From assembly GCF_900700375.1 (NCBI RefSeq), contig NC_041723.1, forward strand, positions 13,728,263-13,792,262: DNA of 64,000 nucleotides, written 5' to 3'. Made by a program: the position numbers and the translations under genes. Below, in pieces: positions 33,988 to 43,513 of this stretch (positions are counted from its first letter, which is position 1; each line of letters starts with the position of its first letter). The stretch comes from Denticeps clupeoides. Lineage: Eukaryota > Chordata > Actinopteri > Clupeiformes > Denticipitidae. Below the pieces are notes generated by a model, which saw nothing but the letters and a program-made list of their open reading frames with translations, ran no database searches and was not told where the DNA came from.

Positions 33988-34100
33988 TAAAAAGTAGGGG
34001 TGTTAGAAAATATCAATACAGCAACATATCATGATATTTGACGTGGTGATATTGTATCAATAAAGGGACAAAAATCGGTATATCTGTATACAAATATGTT
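33988..34100. mobile_element. hAT-like terminal fragment / MITE
   Basis: GGGGTGTTAGAAAATATCAATAC... followed by ATTGTATCAATAAAGGGAC resembles the ends of vertebrate hAT elements that begin GGGGTGTxxCxAAAATATCGATAC. Only one end is convincing and no transposase remains. Confidence 0.45.
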
Positions 34101-34104
34101 TGTG

Positions 34105-34205
34105 AAGATTCTCAGTCATCCAGGTGAATTTGTCTGAAAGTTGAGTCATGGCAACTAGACTTTCCTTAATGTAGAGACATTTCATTCTGCATTAACAAAA
34201 CTGTC
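34105..34205 (+). repeat. Interspersed repeat, partner of an inverted copy at 40672-40760
   Basis: Contains GTCATCCAGGTGAATTTGTC and AGAGACATTTCATTCTGCAT. The reverse complement of 40672-40760 matches it over about 90 bp with a few differences. Family not identified. Confidence 0.7.
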
Positions 34206-34752
34206 AATCTGAGGGAAGTTGTATCCTCCAGTGTCCGTCTGTGTACACATTTAGTCCACCAGGTGGTGCTGTCGAGCGCTTTCTTCAGTGAGCGTGCGGC
34301 TCCTGTGGGTGGCGCTGTACAACTGGGTGCTCTGAATTAACGCCTGGCCATTTCAGCCAGCGTGAACTCTCAAAACATCACGTCAGTGAACCGTAGAATA
34401 TTTAAATGTGTAAAGTACAACATTAGTTCGTATCGCGAGATCCTTGCCGAGACGCACGATCACTAAAGAATGAAGTCTTAGCTGCAGTTCAGAAATACTG
34501 TGCAGCTTTGTCCTCGAGGGGGGGGGGGGGGGAGTTCATTCCACCACCGAGGGACCAAGACAGAAGAGTCTAGACGAGGGTCTTCCTCGTACCTTCAGCG
34601 GTTATGGGGACCAGTTGGAGAATGCGAGATACAAGGTGAAACCACGGCTTCTGTAGTTTCAATTTGCGAGTAAGAACTTGGTCAATTAGCAAATTAGCCA
34701 ACAGTTTTAGGCGAACAGAATTCCAGAGGCGGTATGCAGTCAGGAATCCTTA

Positions 34753-34758
34753 TTTATT
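34753..34758 (-). terminator. mt-A polyadenylation signal
   Basis: AATAAA on the gene strand about 105 bp after the stop codon. Confidence 0.7.
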
Positions 34759-34860
34759 AAGGTCACATAAAAAGGGTACAAAAAGCATAAGACAGCACTA
34801 GAAAACAAACACGGGACTCCACTTGTAGAAGCGTAGCTGCCATCATCTGGTCTCCTCCCT

Positions 34861-35215
34861 TCACTGGCAGCAACTCGAGCCACACGAGTCGCCCTTGCAC
34901 ACGCAGCCAGATGCACACTTGCTGCAGCCAGAAGGACAGCAGGAGCAGCAGCCTGTAGAGGGGGGTTAACCGGGCAGACTCGTTAACGCCTTATTAATAT
35001 TACAACACACACATCATGTAGATGAAAAAGAACGAAACTCACTTTTCTTACAAGTAGTACACTTGCAGTTTGTGCATTTGCAGCTGGTGCCGCAGTTGCA
35101 TGATCCACCTGCGACAGAAGGAGCTCGTTAGTCCCAACCACGGAACAGCGACATTAAATCGGTAGAGGAAGAACGGCGTGGACTACGTACTCTTGGAGCA
35201 ATCGCAAGGATCCAT
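34861..35215 (-). CDS. mt: Metallothionein, copy A (3 exons, 60 aa)
   Basis: Exons 35215-35191, 35108-35043 and 34952-34861. Metallothioneins are cytosolic proteins that bind zinc, copper and cadmium through cysteine thiolate clusters. The 60-residue protein begins [20 protein letters not shown] and ends [10 protein letters not shown]; it has 20 cysteines and no aromatic residues, exactly the vertebrate pattern (beta domain about residues 1-28, alpha domain 32-60). The three-exon structure with a first exon of eight codons plus one base is the family standard. The protein is identical to copy B. Expression should be metal-inducible: a TATA box and several metal response elements lie upstream. 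Confidence 0.98.
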
Positions 35216-35337
35216 TTTCTTTTCCCTTCTTAGATTCAGGCGCCTCCTGGAGGATTTGGAAGCCGCGTCCTTTTCTCTCTCTCTCTCTCCTGCCGACGTC
35301 AGTCCGCGAACTGCACGCTTGGCCTCGCCGCGCCTGA

Positions 35338-35343
35338 TTTATA
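35338..35343 (-). promoter_or_regulatory. mt-A TATA box
   Basis: TATAAA on the gene strand, about 123 bp before the start codon. It predicts transcription start near 35310. Confidence 0.75.
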
Positions 35344-35369
35344 CCCGCGACGCGAACACGCCCCCTGGT

Positions 35370-35376
35370 TGCACAC
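35370..35376 (+). promoter_or_regulatory. Proximal metal response element of mt-A
   Basis: TGCACAC followed by GG matches the MRE core TGCRCNC bound by MTF-1. It lies 27 bp upstream of the TATA box. A second core, TGCACGC, is at 35312-35318 near the transcription start. Confidence 0.65.
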
Positions 35377-35696
35377 GGTGTCCGCGGTAAGAAGCAGCGC
35401 GCCGGGCAGTGAGACGCGGAACCGGGCCGGGGTCTGCGGCTTATAGAAGTGTACTGGCTCGGTCCCACTAAATAACAATAAACTTCTGTACATAAAACCT
35501 GTATTTCAAGGCCGAGGCCACAGTGAAGCCTACAAAGAATGATATTACAGTCACACTAATTATATTAATACAGTAAATATGTGGGACTCTGTAATAGGAT
35601 GCAAACTTTCGTATGTTGTAAATACACGTAAATAAGTAATTACAGGTAATCGAGCCTCTGGAAGCTGAAGTGAGCTCCCCTCGGTAACCCCGCCGC

Positions 35697-36138
35697 TGCA
35701 CACGGCGTTGTTGTGAAAGCGGAGCAGAATGAACACGCCATTCATCAGCCAGGCGCCTTTTGCGCCCGGTCGCGGTGTTTACTGGGGTGTTTTTTTTAAT
35801 CCTCGTGACGTGTGGGTCACAAAATCTAATTAATATAATATAATCTGGACAGCCATTCAGACGAAGGTGATGAAGAGCACGCAGCGTCACATTTGCTCTG
35901 TTGTCGTGTGCACGGAGGGACAAAACCAAATTCGAGGAAATGTAGATGTCACTACAGCTCACAGTATAAAAGTCAGCTGTTATTTGGCTTGGAACGCTGT
36001 AAAGATGTAATCAAATAGAACAACAGACTCGTATATTATAACTATTGCACCGTGAATTAATATATTACTGTCGGTGACGTAATCTCTTTGACGGACACAA
36101 AGTCGCGCTCGGCTCTTCACCTCGTGCACGGTGCACAC
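35697..36138. promoter_or_regulatory. Distal MRE cluster of mt-A
   Basis: MRE cores TGCRCNC occur at 35697-35703 (TGCACAC), 35761-35767 (TGCGCCCGG, a full-strength match to TGCGCCCGGCC), 35906-35912 on the minus strand (TGCACAC) and 36132-36138 (TGCACAC). Distal MRE clusters several hundred bases upstream are known in fish mt promoters. Confidence 0.55.
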
Positions 36139-36152
36139 GGCGACCGTGACGT

Positions 36153-37125
36153 CGGTGGTCACGCCCCTTTCTTGGGCACGTTCACACAGTTCCCTTAATT
36201 CAGTTCCCACAGTTCCCCGTTTGTTCCAGAACACGGTTTAACCTTCATGCGTAGTTATGCATCTCGCGAATCCCAAATTTATCGTTATGTATTTCTATGA
36301 AAGCATGATGGATTATGAAGGAATGACCATAACAAGCAGTCAAGCTCTCCCAAGATTGATCGTAGACTCCAACCTTTCTATAAAAGCTTCCTTCCACTAC
36401 AAACCGTGTAGCTGATGTACTTTTGCAGGTAAAACAGCCTGTCAGCTACATGTTTACCCCGCTGATCTAGCAACACCTCGAAGCTTGTGCACCATTCAAT
36501 GAACTTCAATGGATCCCCTGAGAAAACTGAAGGTTCAGGAGCCTGAAAACGTGTCCTGCTGGGCTTGATGCCTCACTGTTAGTGTTTGGTTTGCTATAGT
36601 ATGTTTTTTTCTTCATTAATTTCCTTGTGCATTAATGAAGTACAGTTATTTACCTCACTGCACTCACTTTTACAACAATAGCCTCTTCCATCTCTATTTC
36701 AACTCTATTTCAACTCTATTTTTTTTGCTGCAAAGATGAACTACTTGAGTAATTATATACAAATGTTTGTGAAACCGAGGTCTCAAACATTGATTGGGCA
36801 CATTCTCTTTTTAAGAAAATTTCACTCATTAATATGAGTTCCCCAGACTGTCTATGGTCCTGCAGTGGCTAGAAATGGTGACAGGTGTAAAGAGCGCTTA
36901 GGCCGTTCTGCTTCGCCGTTCAGAGAGCAGCAGCTCAGATGGTCGGATCTGGAATTTGTCCACTTATGACGCCATAAGGGCGCTTAACGCCGCTTGAGAC
37001 TGATTTGTTTTGTTTCCTAATTTAATGTCTATGACAGCTTTGAGCACATAGGGATTTATGATAATTTTAACATCGTCATAAAGAGCTATCTGGTGATGGC
37101 TCTTCCCTGAGTGCATTTTGGGGCA
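36153..37125. other. Spacer between mt copies, left part
   Basis: The first 150 bp is a diverged counterpart of the sequence after copy B (42484 onward). The rest is AT-rich with no recognised gene. Confidence 0.4.
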
Positions 37126-37290
37126 GTATTGGCCTAGCGGTTAAGGAAGCGGCCCCATAATCAGAAGGTTTCCGGTTCGAATCCCAAGGTGCCACTGAGG
37201 TTCCACTGAGCAAAGCACCGTCCCCACAGAGAATTTGTCTTAGTGCGTGTGTAATGTGTGCAATGCATGTGCAAGCCTGCGCCGCTGTGA
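37126..37290 (+). repeat. Type A tRNA-derived SINE
   Basis: Clear tRNA-like head: GGCCTAGCGGTTAAGGAAGC (A box) and GGTTCGAATCCC (B box), then GTGCCACTGAG and ACCGTCCCCACA. The 3' part is degenerate. Confidence 0.85.
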
Positions 37291-37659
37291 TGTACTGTGG
37301 GGAAGAAAAAAAAAAACATTGATTTGTGCAACAAATGCTATGAACTCGGCCAAAAGTAAATCTATATGCTAATGAATGTACATTTGTCCATCTGTTGCAT
37401 TTATTATTACTACCTTCTGTCTGGGGAAGGCGTGTTTTAAGATGTAACCTATCAGTGTGTGTGTGTGGCGTGCAGGAGGGGTGAATTACATGAGTGAGAT
37501 CTTGGTGTATTTGCTCTCTTGCTACTTATCATGCCTCGTTGCTATCGACTCATAACACAAATAATTACAAATAATGTACGTTCTAAGAAGCACTAATGTT
37601 AGTTAGCAATCATAAAAATACGATACCTTGTAGAAGCTCCGAGTTCTCTTGGAGAAGTG

Positions 37660-38056
37660 CGGTTTACGTGAGGACTTGTTCGGTTAAGGTGCTATAGTTT
37701 TGACGAAGTACTATTATGGTAAGCCAGGTCCGTTTTACAGTGCGTACACTCCACTACGTTGTCCACGCAGCGTAAAATGGTCCCACACTTAAGACATTTT
37801 ATGCCTTTTACGCACACCGGTATCTTCATTTTCCGGCAATAAATCGCGGCTCCTTAAATCTTTGAAATGTGCGTCAGTTAACACAGTCCATGTAAAACAA
37901 TGATTCTGGGGCTGCGCAGCTCTGCACTGCGTAGCTCCGCGGGAGCGATACGATAATAGATGGACTTAAACGAAGCCTCGAGGCAAAGAATTTTCCTCGA
38001 ACATTTTTTGTAATCGAATCATTCGAGTTATTCGAATAATCGTTTCAGCGCTACAG
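37660..38056 (-). mobile_element. hAT DNA transposon fragment with BED zinc-finger start
   Basis: The right end reads, on the minus strand, TAGCGCTGAAACGATTATTC followed by GAATAACTCGAATGATTCG, a typical hAT terminal sequence. Inside, an ATG at 37829 opens a short frame to 37692 (45 residues) containing IKCLKCG and VECTHCKTDLAYHNSTSS. The C-x2-C-x-T-x-LAYH-x-STSS signature is the BED zinc finger at the start of hAT transposases. The frame then stops; the catalytic part is absent. The other terminal repeat was not found. Confidence 0.7.
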
Positions 38057-38135
38057 AGGACACATTTCATTGTGTCAGCGTGTGCTGTGCTGCAGGGTTT
38101 CACAATGATAATCACTTCACTTCCACTTTTATTCA
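38057..38135 (+). repeat. Type A SINE 3' fragment
   Basis: GAGGACACATTTCATTGTGT, GTGCTGTGCTGCAG and AATCACTTCACTTCC match the type A 3' end. It abuts the hAT terminus directly, so the transposon probably inserted into or next to this SINE. Confidence 0.65.
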
Positions 38136-40430
38136 AAAGAGACTCAAAAACTCAAAATACACAGAAAAATTATGACCAAAGTTTTGTGAGCATCATACAA
38201 CCAGGCTGGGACTGTCCCTGCATGTAACGTGACAAAAGTGCATAGAGCTCCTCACGCAACCGGGTGACAGAAATAATGCGAGCAGGCAGACTAGCAACAT
38301 ACAGGAGCATTTATAACAATACAGGTTTTAAAAGACACGGGACACGCGAGAATATTGCCCAGGGTGCCAGGCAATGAACGGATCGGGACCTGGTAAGCCA
38401 GGAGCACTGTGGCTTCACACTATTATGGCAGAATATACAAAATAGAAGTATCTTGTCAACTCTTTGCGATAGACTCCCACTGGCAACCTCACTGACAAGT
38501 CTGAGTAATTAATTAAATGTAAAATGTGTCTATATATCTTACACATTGACATAATCCCATCATTTGCTGCTGCTGTAGACTGTACCTAACTCTCTTCAGC
38601 TTCTTCCTGTATCCTCTGCACAATCTCTTGCACTTTAGTGCAATTTAGTGCCATTTTAAATATGTAAATTTGGTCTTTATCTTGAAGGGTTAATCAGCCC
38701 ATTTCGGATTCTAAGGTTTTGTAGTTCTTGGTAGACCGGGTCAAATTTCTTTCTACATTGATGGTCTCCAGCAGTGAAGTCTGGGTAGAACCGCACTTCA
38801 AACTTCTTTCTTGGTCCAGATGATGACTGGCAGCTTGTCATTGTAGTTGAGAAATATTATTAAGTTTTCGGTGGTGCTATGACATCACTCCTCAGCCTGA
38901 TTCGGTGCGCCCTCCACAGCTGTATCAAGGGATTTAGTAGGAAAGTAGAGGAGCAGTGAGAACCATCTGCTTAAGTGATGGCCATAACCGGAAATAATCT
39001 ATAATATCATTTTTATTATATATTTTTTATTTTAATTATTCTATTATAATTCCCAAATCAGCTGTAATATATGATGTGAAAAACGGCTAAAGTGAAACAC
39101 ATGGGTTGTATAGTTTAGATCCTAATAAACCTCAAATGGTTTTAATAAATAAAAACAATGGTGCACATGCCTGGAAAACCAACATCTAAACAACCCAACA
39201 CTGCACACAGTCTAATATATAAAGGATCTTGATCACCCGCAACAAACGAGCGGCAGTTCTGGCAGATTAAGACCCTCATGCACCCCACATGTTCTTTTTA
39301 TGGTGAATGTGGCCAAAAACTTAGTAAAGGTGATTTATGATTAAAGCAATTCACAAACAATGTAGAGAAAACAATGAGCTTATTCCAATGTAATTTCTAT
39401 GAGTCGATGTTTTGCTTTTGTGTTTTTTGTGTTGAACAGCAGCTGATGCTTTTTTGAAGCGCCGCTCCAGCGAGCTTGTGGCCATCAAGGCCACATACTT
39501 TGATAAATGGAGAGACTGTGTGTGTGTGTGTGAGAGAACAGAACATTAGTCCAGCTGATAGCTCTGTCCTGAGCTTTTTGTTCAGGGTGTGATGTGAAAT
39601 TTATCAGTGCAGGGGGTTGGTAACAGATTGTGTGTGTGTTTTTATTGTGTGTTGTCTGTTGTTCTGCAGCTGGCAGCCAAAACCATATAACATCTACTAT
39701 ATATGATTGGAAGAATTTTTTTTTTTTGGACAAATCAAATTTGTGCTGGATAACACCCTGGTTTATCGGATGAAAAAAATCTTCTTTTCTGTAACCTTTG
39801 TTTGACACTTGAGTTTCCAATGTGTTTCATTAGCACCACTGGGCTTTAACTTGCCTCCATCTGATTGACAGGATCAATCAGATTTCAGCTTGGGCCAATG
39901 CCCCTGTGGCCCCGCCCCTAGAAACCCCACTGATCATGCATGTCACCGATGGAGGACTCTATATTCCCCTTTTCAACATCATCAAGCTGAGATTTTGACT
40001 GGTCACTCAACACAAGTTCTGCTTTAAAGGATTCAATTAGTTCTCTATAATCATCCAATTGTGTTTTTTTTCTCCACAAAATCACATTGTATTTTTTTGT
40101 CAGAAAGCACTGTGGCTATCACCAAAAATACTGATGAATGTACATTCAACCCCTTGCAATGATGGAATTGTGAGTGTAGTCCCAAGTATTGATATTCACT
40201 CAAATAAACCACTTAATACTTAATTATGCAAAATGATGAAATTAGAACATTCATAGCAATTCCACTAATAAAGTCAGAAGAATTATACCAAGGTGACCCT
40301 TCTACTCCAACATGTGTAGGTGGCTTTTCATCCCCCTCCACTTGCCTCATGGAAGAATCAAAGGCTGAATTTATTATGTCCAGTTTGAGCCCAGCAAGTT
40401 TTGGGAGACACAACCACAATCAACGGCAGT
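38136..40430. other. Spacer between mt copies, middle part
   Basis: No gene recognised. An exon-like frame at about 39439-39530 (KRRSSELVAIKATY) follows a pyrimidine-rich tract and AG but has no clear donor or known homologue. The rest is AT-rich and may hold old unrecognised repeats. Confidence 0.4.
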
Positions 40431-40575
40431 GGTGGCCTAGCGAGTAAGGAAACAGACCCACAATCAGCAGGTTCCATGGGTGCCTTTCATGGCTCCCTAC
40501 TGCTCACTAAGAGTGATGGTTAAAAGCAGAGGACACATTTCGTTGTGTTTCACAATGACAATTCACCCATCTACC
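40431..40575 (+). repeat. Type A tRNA-derived SINE
   Basis: Starts GGTGGCCTAGCGAGTAAGG, contains GGCTCCCTACTGCTCACTAA and AAAAGCAGAGGACACATTTC, and ends with GTTTCACAATGACAATTCA. Confidence 0.8.
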
Positions 40576-40671
40576 CACCCCCCTCCGCTGCTTTTGTTTC
40601 ACTTAACGAGCGTTTTCAAGCCAGGGGTGAGGTGAAACCAACCTGGAGGATAAATTTAAGCAAAGTTCTGT

Positions 40672-40760
40672 GGATGCAGAATGAAATGTCTCTACATTAA
40701 CAAGTCCAGTTGCCACGACTCAACTTTCAGACAAATTCACCTGGATGACGGAGAATCTTC
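40672..40760 (-). repeat. Inverted copy of the 34105-34205 repeat
   Basis: ATGCAGAATGAAATGTCTCT and GACAAATTCACCTGGATGAC are reverse complements of the copy left of mt-A. It lies about 270 bp left of the mt-B unit. Confidence 0.7.
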
Positions 40761-41093
40761 AGACCATAGGTTATCCAATTGGATCGTTAAAGCGATATGC
40801 CTGGCGTATGGATTCAAAGGTGCAAGCCCCCAAGAGCTTGAGGGCACGTTCTACACGGAGCATTGCATGTTCCTGGGCTGTAATGCATGGAGGGTCAGTC
40901 CATTTGATTTGTGCAATTTAACCAGCTAGATGTGGCCTCCCTGGCACATGCTGTGTTGGCCCCAGAGGGTTTGATAAAGGCTCAATTCTTAAATTAGTCA
41001 CAGAGATCTGCTTCCATACATTGGATTTAGCAAATTAGCCAACAGTTTTAGGCGAACAGAATTCCAGAGGCGGTATGCAGTCAGGAATACTTA

Positions 41094-41099
41094 TTTATT
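41094..41099 (-). terminator. mt-B polyadenylation signal
   Basis: AATAAA on the gene strand, in the same place as in copy A. Confidence 0.7.
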
Positions 41100-41201
41100 A
41101 ACGTCACATAAAAAGGGTACAAAAAGCATAAGACAGCACTAGAAAACAAACACGGGACTCCACTTGTAGAAGCGTAGCTGCCATCATCTGGTCTCCTCCC
41201 T

Positions 41202-41556
41202 TCACTGGCAGCAACTCGAGCCACACGAGTCGCCCTTGCACACGCAGCCAGATGCACACTTGCTGCAGCCAGAAGGACAGCAGGAGCAGCAGCCTGTAGA
41301 GGGGGGTTAACCGGGCAGACTCGTTAACGCCTCATTAATATTACAACACACACATCATGTAGATTAAAAAGAAGGAAACTCACTTTTCTTACAAGTAGTA
41401 CACTTGCAGTTTGTGCATTTGCAGCTGGTGCCGCAGTTGCATGATCCACCTGCGACAGAAGGAGCTCGTTAGTCCCAACCACGGAACAGCGACATTAAAT
41501 CGGTAGAGGAAGAACGGCGTGGACTACGTACTCTTGGAGCAATCGCAAGGATCCAT
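41202..41556 (-). CDS. mt: Metallothionein, copy B (3 exons, 60 aa)
   Basis: Exons 41556-41532, 41449-41384 and 41293-41202. All three coding exons are identical in sequence to copy A, so the protein is the same 60-residue, 20-cysteine metallothionein. Introns differ by only a few bases. The promoter is also preserved, with TATA box, proximal MRE and distal MREs. The gene is divergent to bbs2, whose start lies 2 kb to the right. Whether both copies are expressed, or differ in tissue, cannot be told from the sequence. Confidence 0.98.
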
Positions 41557-41668
41557 TTTCTTTTCCCTTCTTAGATTCAGGCGCCTCCTGGAGGATTTGG
41601 AAGCCGCGTCCTTCTTTCTCCTGCCCACGTCAGTCCGCGAACTGCACGCTTGGCCTCGCCGCGCCTGA

Positions 41669-41674
41669 TTTATA
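41669..41674 (-). promoter_or_regulatory. mt-B TATA box
   Basis: TATAAA on the gene strand, equivalent to the copy A box. It is 113 bp from the start codon because of the 10-bp shorter CT tract. Confidence 0.75.
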
Positions 41675-41700
41675 CCCGCGACGCGAACACGCCCCCTGGT

Positions 41701-41707
41701 TGCACAC
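41701..41707 (+). promoter_or_regulatory. Proximal MRE of mt-B
   Basis: TGCACAC core as in copy A. The strong distal MRE TGCGCCCGG is also kept, at 42092. Confidence 0.6.
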
Positions 41708-42483
41708 GGTGTCCGCGGTAAGAAGCAGCGCGCCGGGCAGTGAGACGCGGAACCGGGCCGGGGTCTGCGGCTTATAGAAGTGTACTGGCTCGGTCCCACT
41801 AAATAACAATAAACTTCTGTACATAAAACCTGTATTTCAAGGCCGAGGCCACAGTGAAGCCTACAAAGAATGATATTACAGTCACACTAATTATATTAAT
41901 ACAGTAAATATGTGGGACTCTGTAATAGGATGCAAACTTTCGTATGTTGTAAATACACGTAAATAAGTAATTAAAGGTAATCGAGCCTCTGGAAGCTGAA
42001 GTGAGCTCCCCTCGGTAACCCCGCCGCTGCACACGGCGTTGTTGTGAAAGCGGAGCAGAATGAACACGCCATTCATCAGCCAGGCGCCTTTTGCGCCCGG
42101 TCGCGGTGTTTACTGGGGTGTTTTTTTTAATCCTCGTGACGTGTGGGTCACTAAATCTAAATAATATAATATAATCTGGACAGCCATTCAGACGAAGGTG
42201 ATGAAGAGCACGCAGCGTCACATTTGCTCTGTTGTCGTGTGCACGGAGGGACAAAACCAAATTCGAGGAAATGTAGATGTCACTACAGCTCACAGTATAA
42301 AAGTCAGCTGTTATTTGGCTTGGAACGCTGTAAAGATGTAATCAAATAGAACAACAGACTCGTATATTATAACTATTGCACCGTGAATTAATATATTACT
42401 GTCGGTGACGTAATCTCATTGACGGACACAAAGTCGCGCTCGGCACTTCACCTCGTGCACGGTGCACACGGCGACCGTGACGT

Positions 42484-43300
42484 TTATTGCCACGTCACTG
42501 CTTCAACGCCACGCCCCTTTCTTTGGGCATGTTCACACAGTCCGGCGTTCCAAGTGCAGTTCCCTAATGACTGACCACTTTGTTGTACAACATGGTTTAA
42601 CCATCACGCGTGGTTGGAAGTGATGTATGCATCTGAGTTTTAATAATATCTTACCTTGTATCTCAAATTTACTTTGATTTATTTGTATGAAATCTATTCA
42701 TCACGCGGGCACATTTTGGAACTATGAGTGTTTTGACACATACAAGCGTGGAAAATATTTAATACTCAGCAATACGTGTATATATCTGTACAATAGAGAA
42801 CGAATGTGGTTCTCAACTGTTTTTTTAACCCTTTTTTTTAAAGATCGCGAAGACGCAATTTGTTGACATCGCCGCGCCGCGCCTGTCTTAGTGAACATGC
42901 TCCTGCGAAGCATCATACCTCCTAGAACACGTCGGGCGTGCTAACAAATCTGGAAAACCCGTAAGATGCGCTTTTATACATATAAAAAAGCAGCAGCAAA
43001 TGCCTGACATGTCATACATGTGCAGCGCAGTTACTTCACTCATTGGAACCAAAGAGCGAAATGTAGAGTTAGCTAGCATGCTAGGGAGCTAACACGCCAA
43101 GCAAACTAGTTTACTTTAGCATCGCGTACAACTCATTTATTCTGTATGGCTGTTTATGGTAAAGTTGTAAGACAGATCCGTGTTATCCGTGTTAGGTATA
43201 AATATATATATGTGTGCGTGTATATATTTTCTGCTGTCAGGCGCGTTGTCTGATTTTGCTTTAAAAGGCAGACAGGAAAAGCAAAGAACAGGGATTAGAC
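42484..43300. other. Spacer between mt-B and bbs2 promoter
   Basis: The left 200 bp or so is diverged homology with sequence after copy A. No gene recognised in the rest. Confidence 0.4.
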
Positions 43301-43322
43301 TGGAAGCTTGAAAAGCTGCCCT

Positions 43323-43335
43323 GTTGCTAGGCGAC
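43323..43335 (+). promoter_or_regulatory. RFX X-box upstream of bbs2
   Basis: GTTGCT-A-GGCGAC fits the X-box consensus RYYNYY-N(1-3)-RRNRAC at every position. X-boxes bind RFX factors and mark ciliary genes; this one is 178 bp before the bbs2 start codon. Confidence 0.7.
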
Positions 43336-43513
43336 AGTAAGCACATTATGTGATGAAGGTGTGATCAGTTTTAGTGATGTTTCTCTCCACAATTCTGCAT
43401 GTGCCAGTACAATAGTGCCTAACCTGAAGTCGAATAAAACACTAGGACTATATATTTATTAAAATGTCATTTAGGATAAATGGGCATAAACCTCATTTTG
43501 TGTTCTAGCCACC

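Larger units (their letters stand above)
34686..36152 (-). repeat. Duplicated metallothionein unit, copy A (1467 bp)
   Basis: Matches 41027-42483 base for base apart from roughly a dozen substitutions and one 10-bp length difference in a CT tract of the 5' UTR. The unit covers the polyadenylation signal, all three mt exons, TATA box and the distal MRE cluster. Beyond 36152 the two copies still align, but with many substitutions and indels for another 150 bp or so. Confidence 0.9.
41027..42483 (-). repeat. Duplicated metallothionein unit, copy B (1457 bp)
   Basis: Near-identical partner of 34686-36152. The start is abrupt; the right edge passes into diverged homology. Confidence 0.9.

Noticed and set aside
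34518-34532. Run of 15 G as a possible regulatory quadruplex
   Set aside because: A single homopolymer tract can be a slippage product; no further G-tracts nearby make a defined quadruplex.
35468-35962. 164-residue open frame on the minus strand, repeated almost unchanged at 41799-42293
   Set aside because: Its conservation is explained by the near-identity of the whole duplicated unit. It covers the metallothionein promoter with MREs, and the protein shows no recognisable domain.
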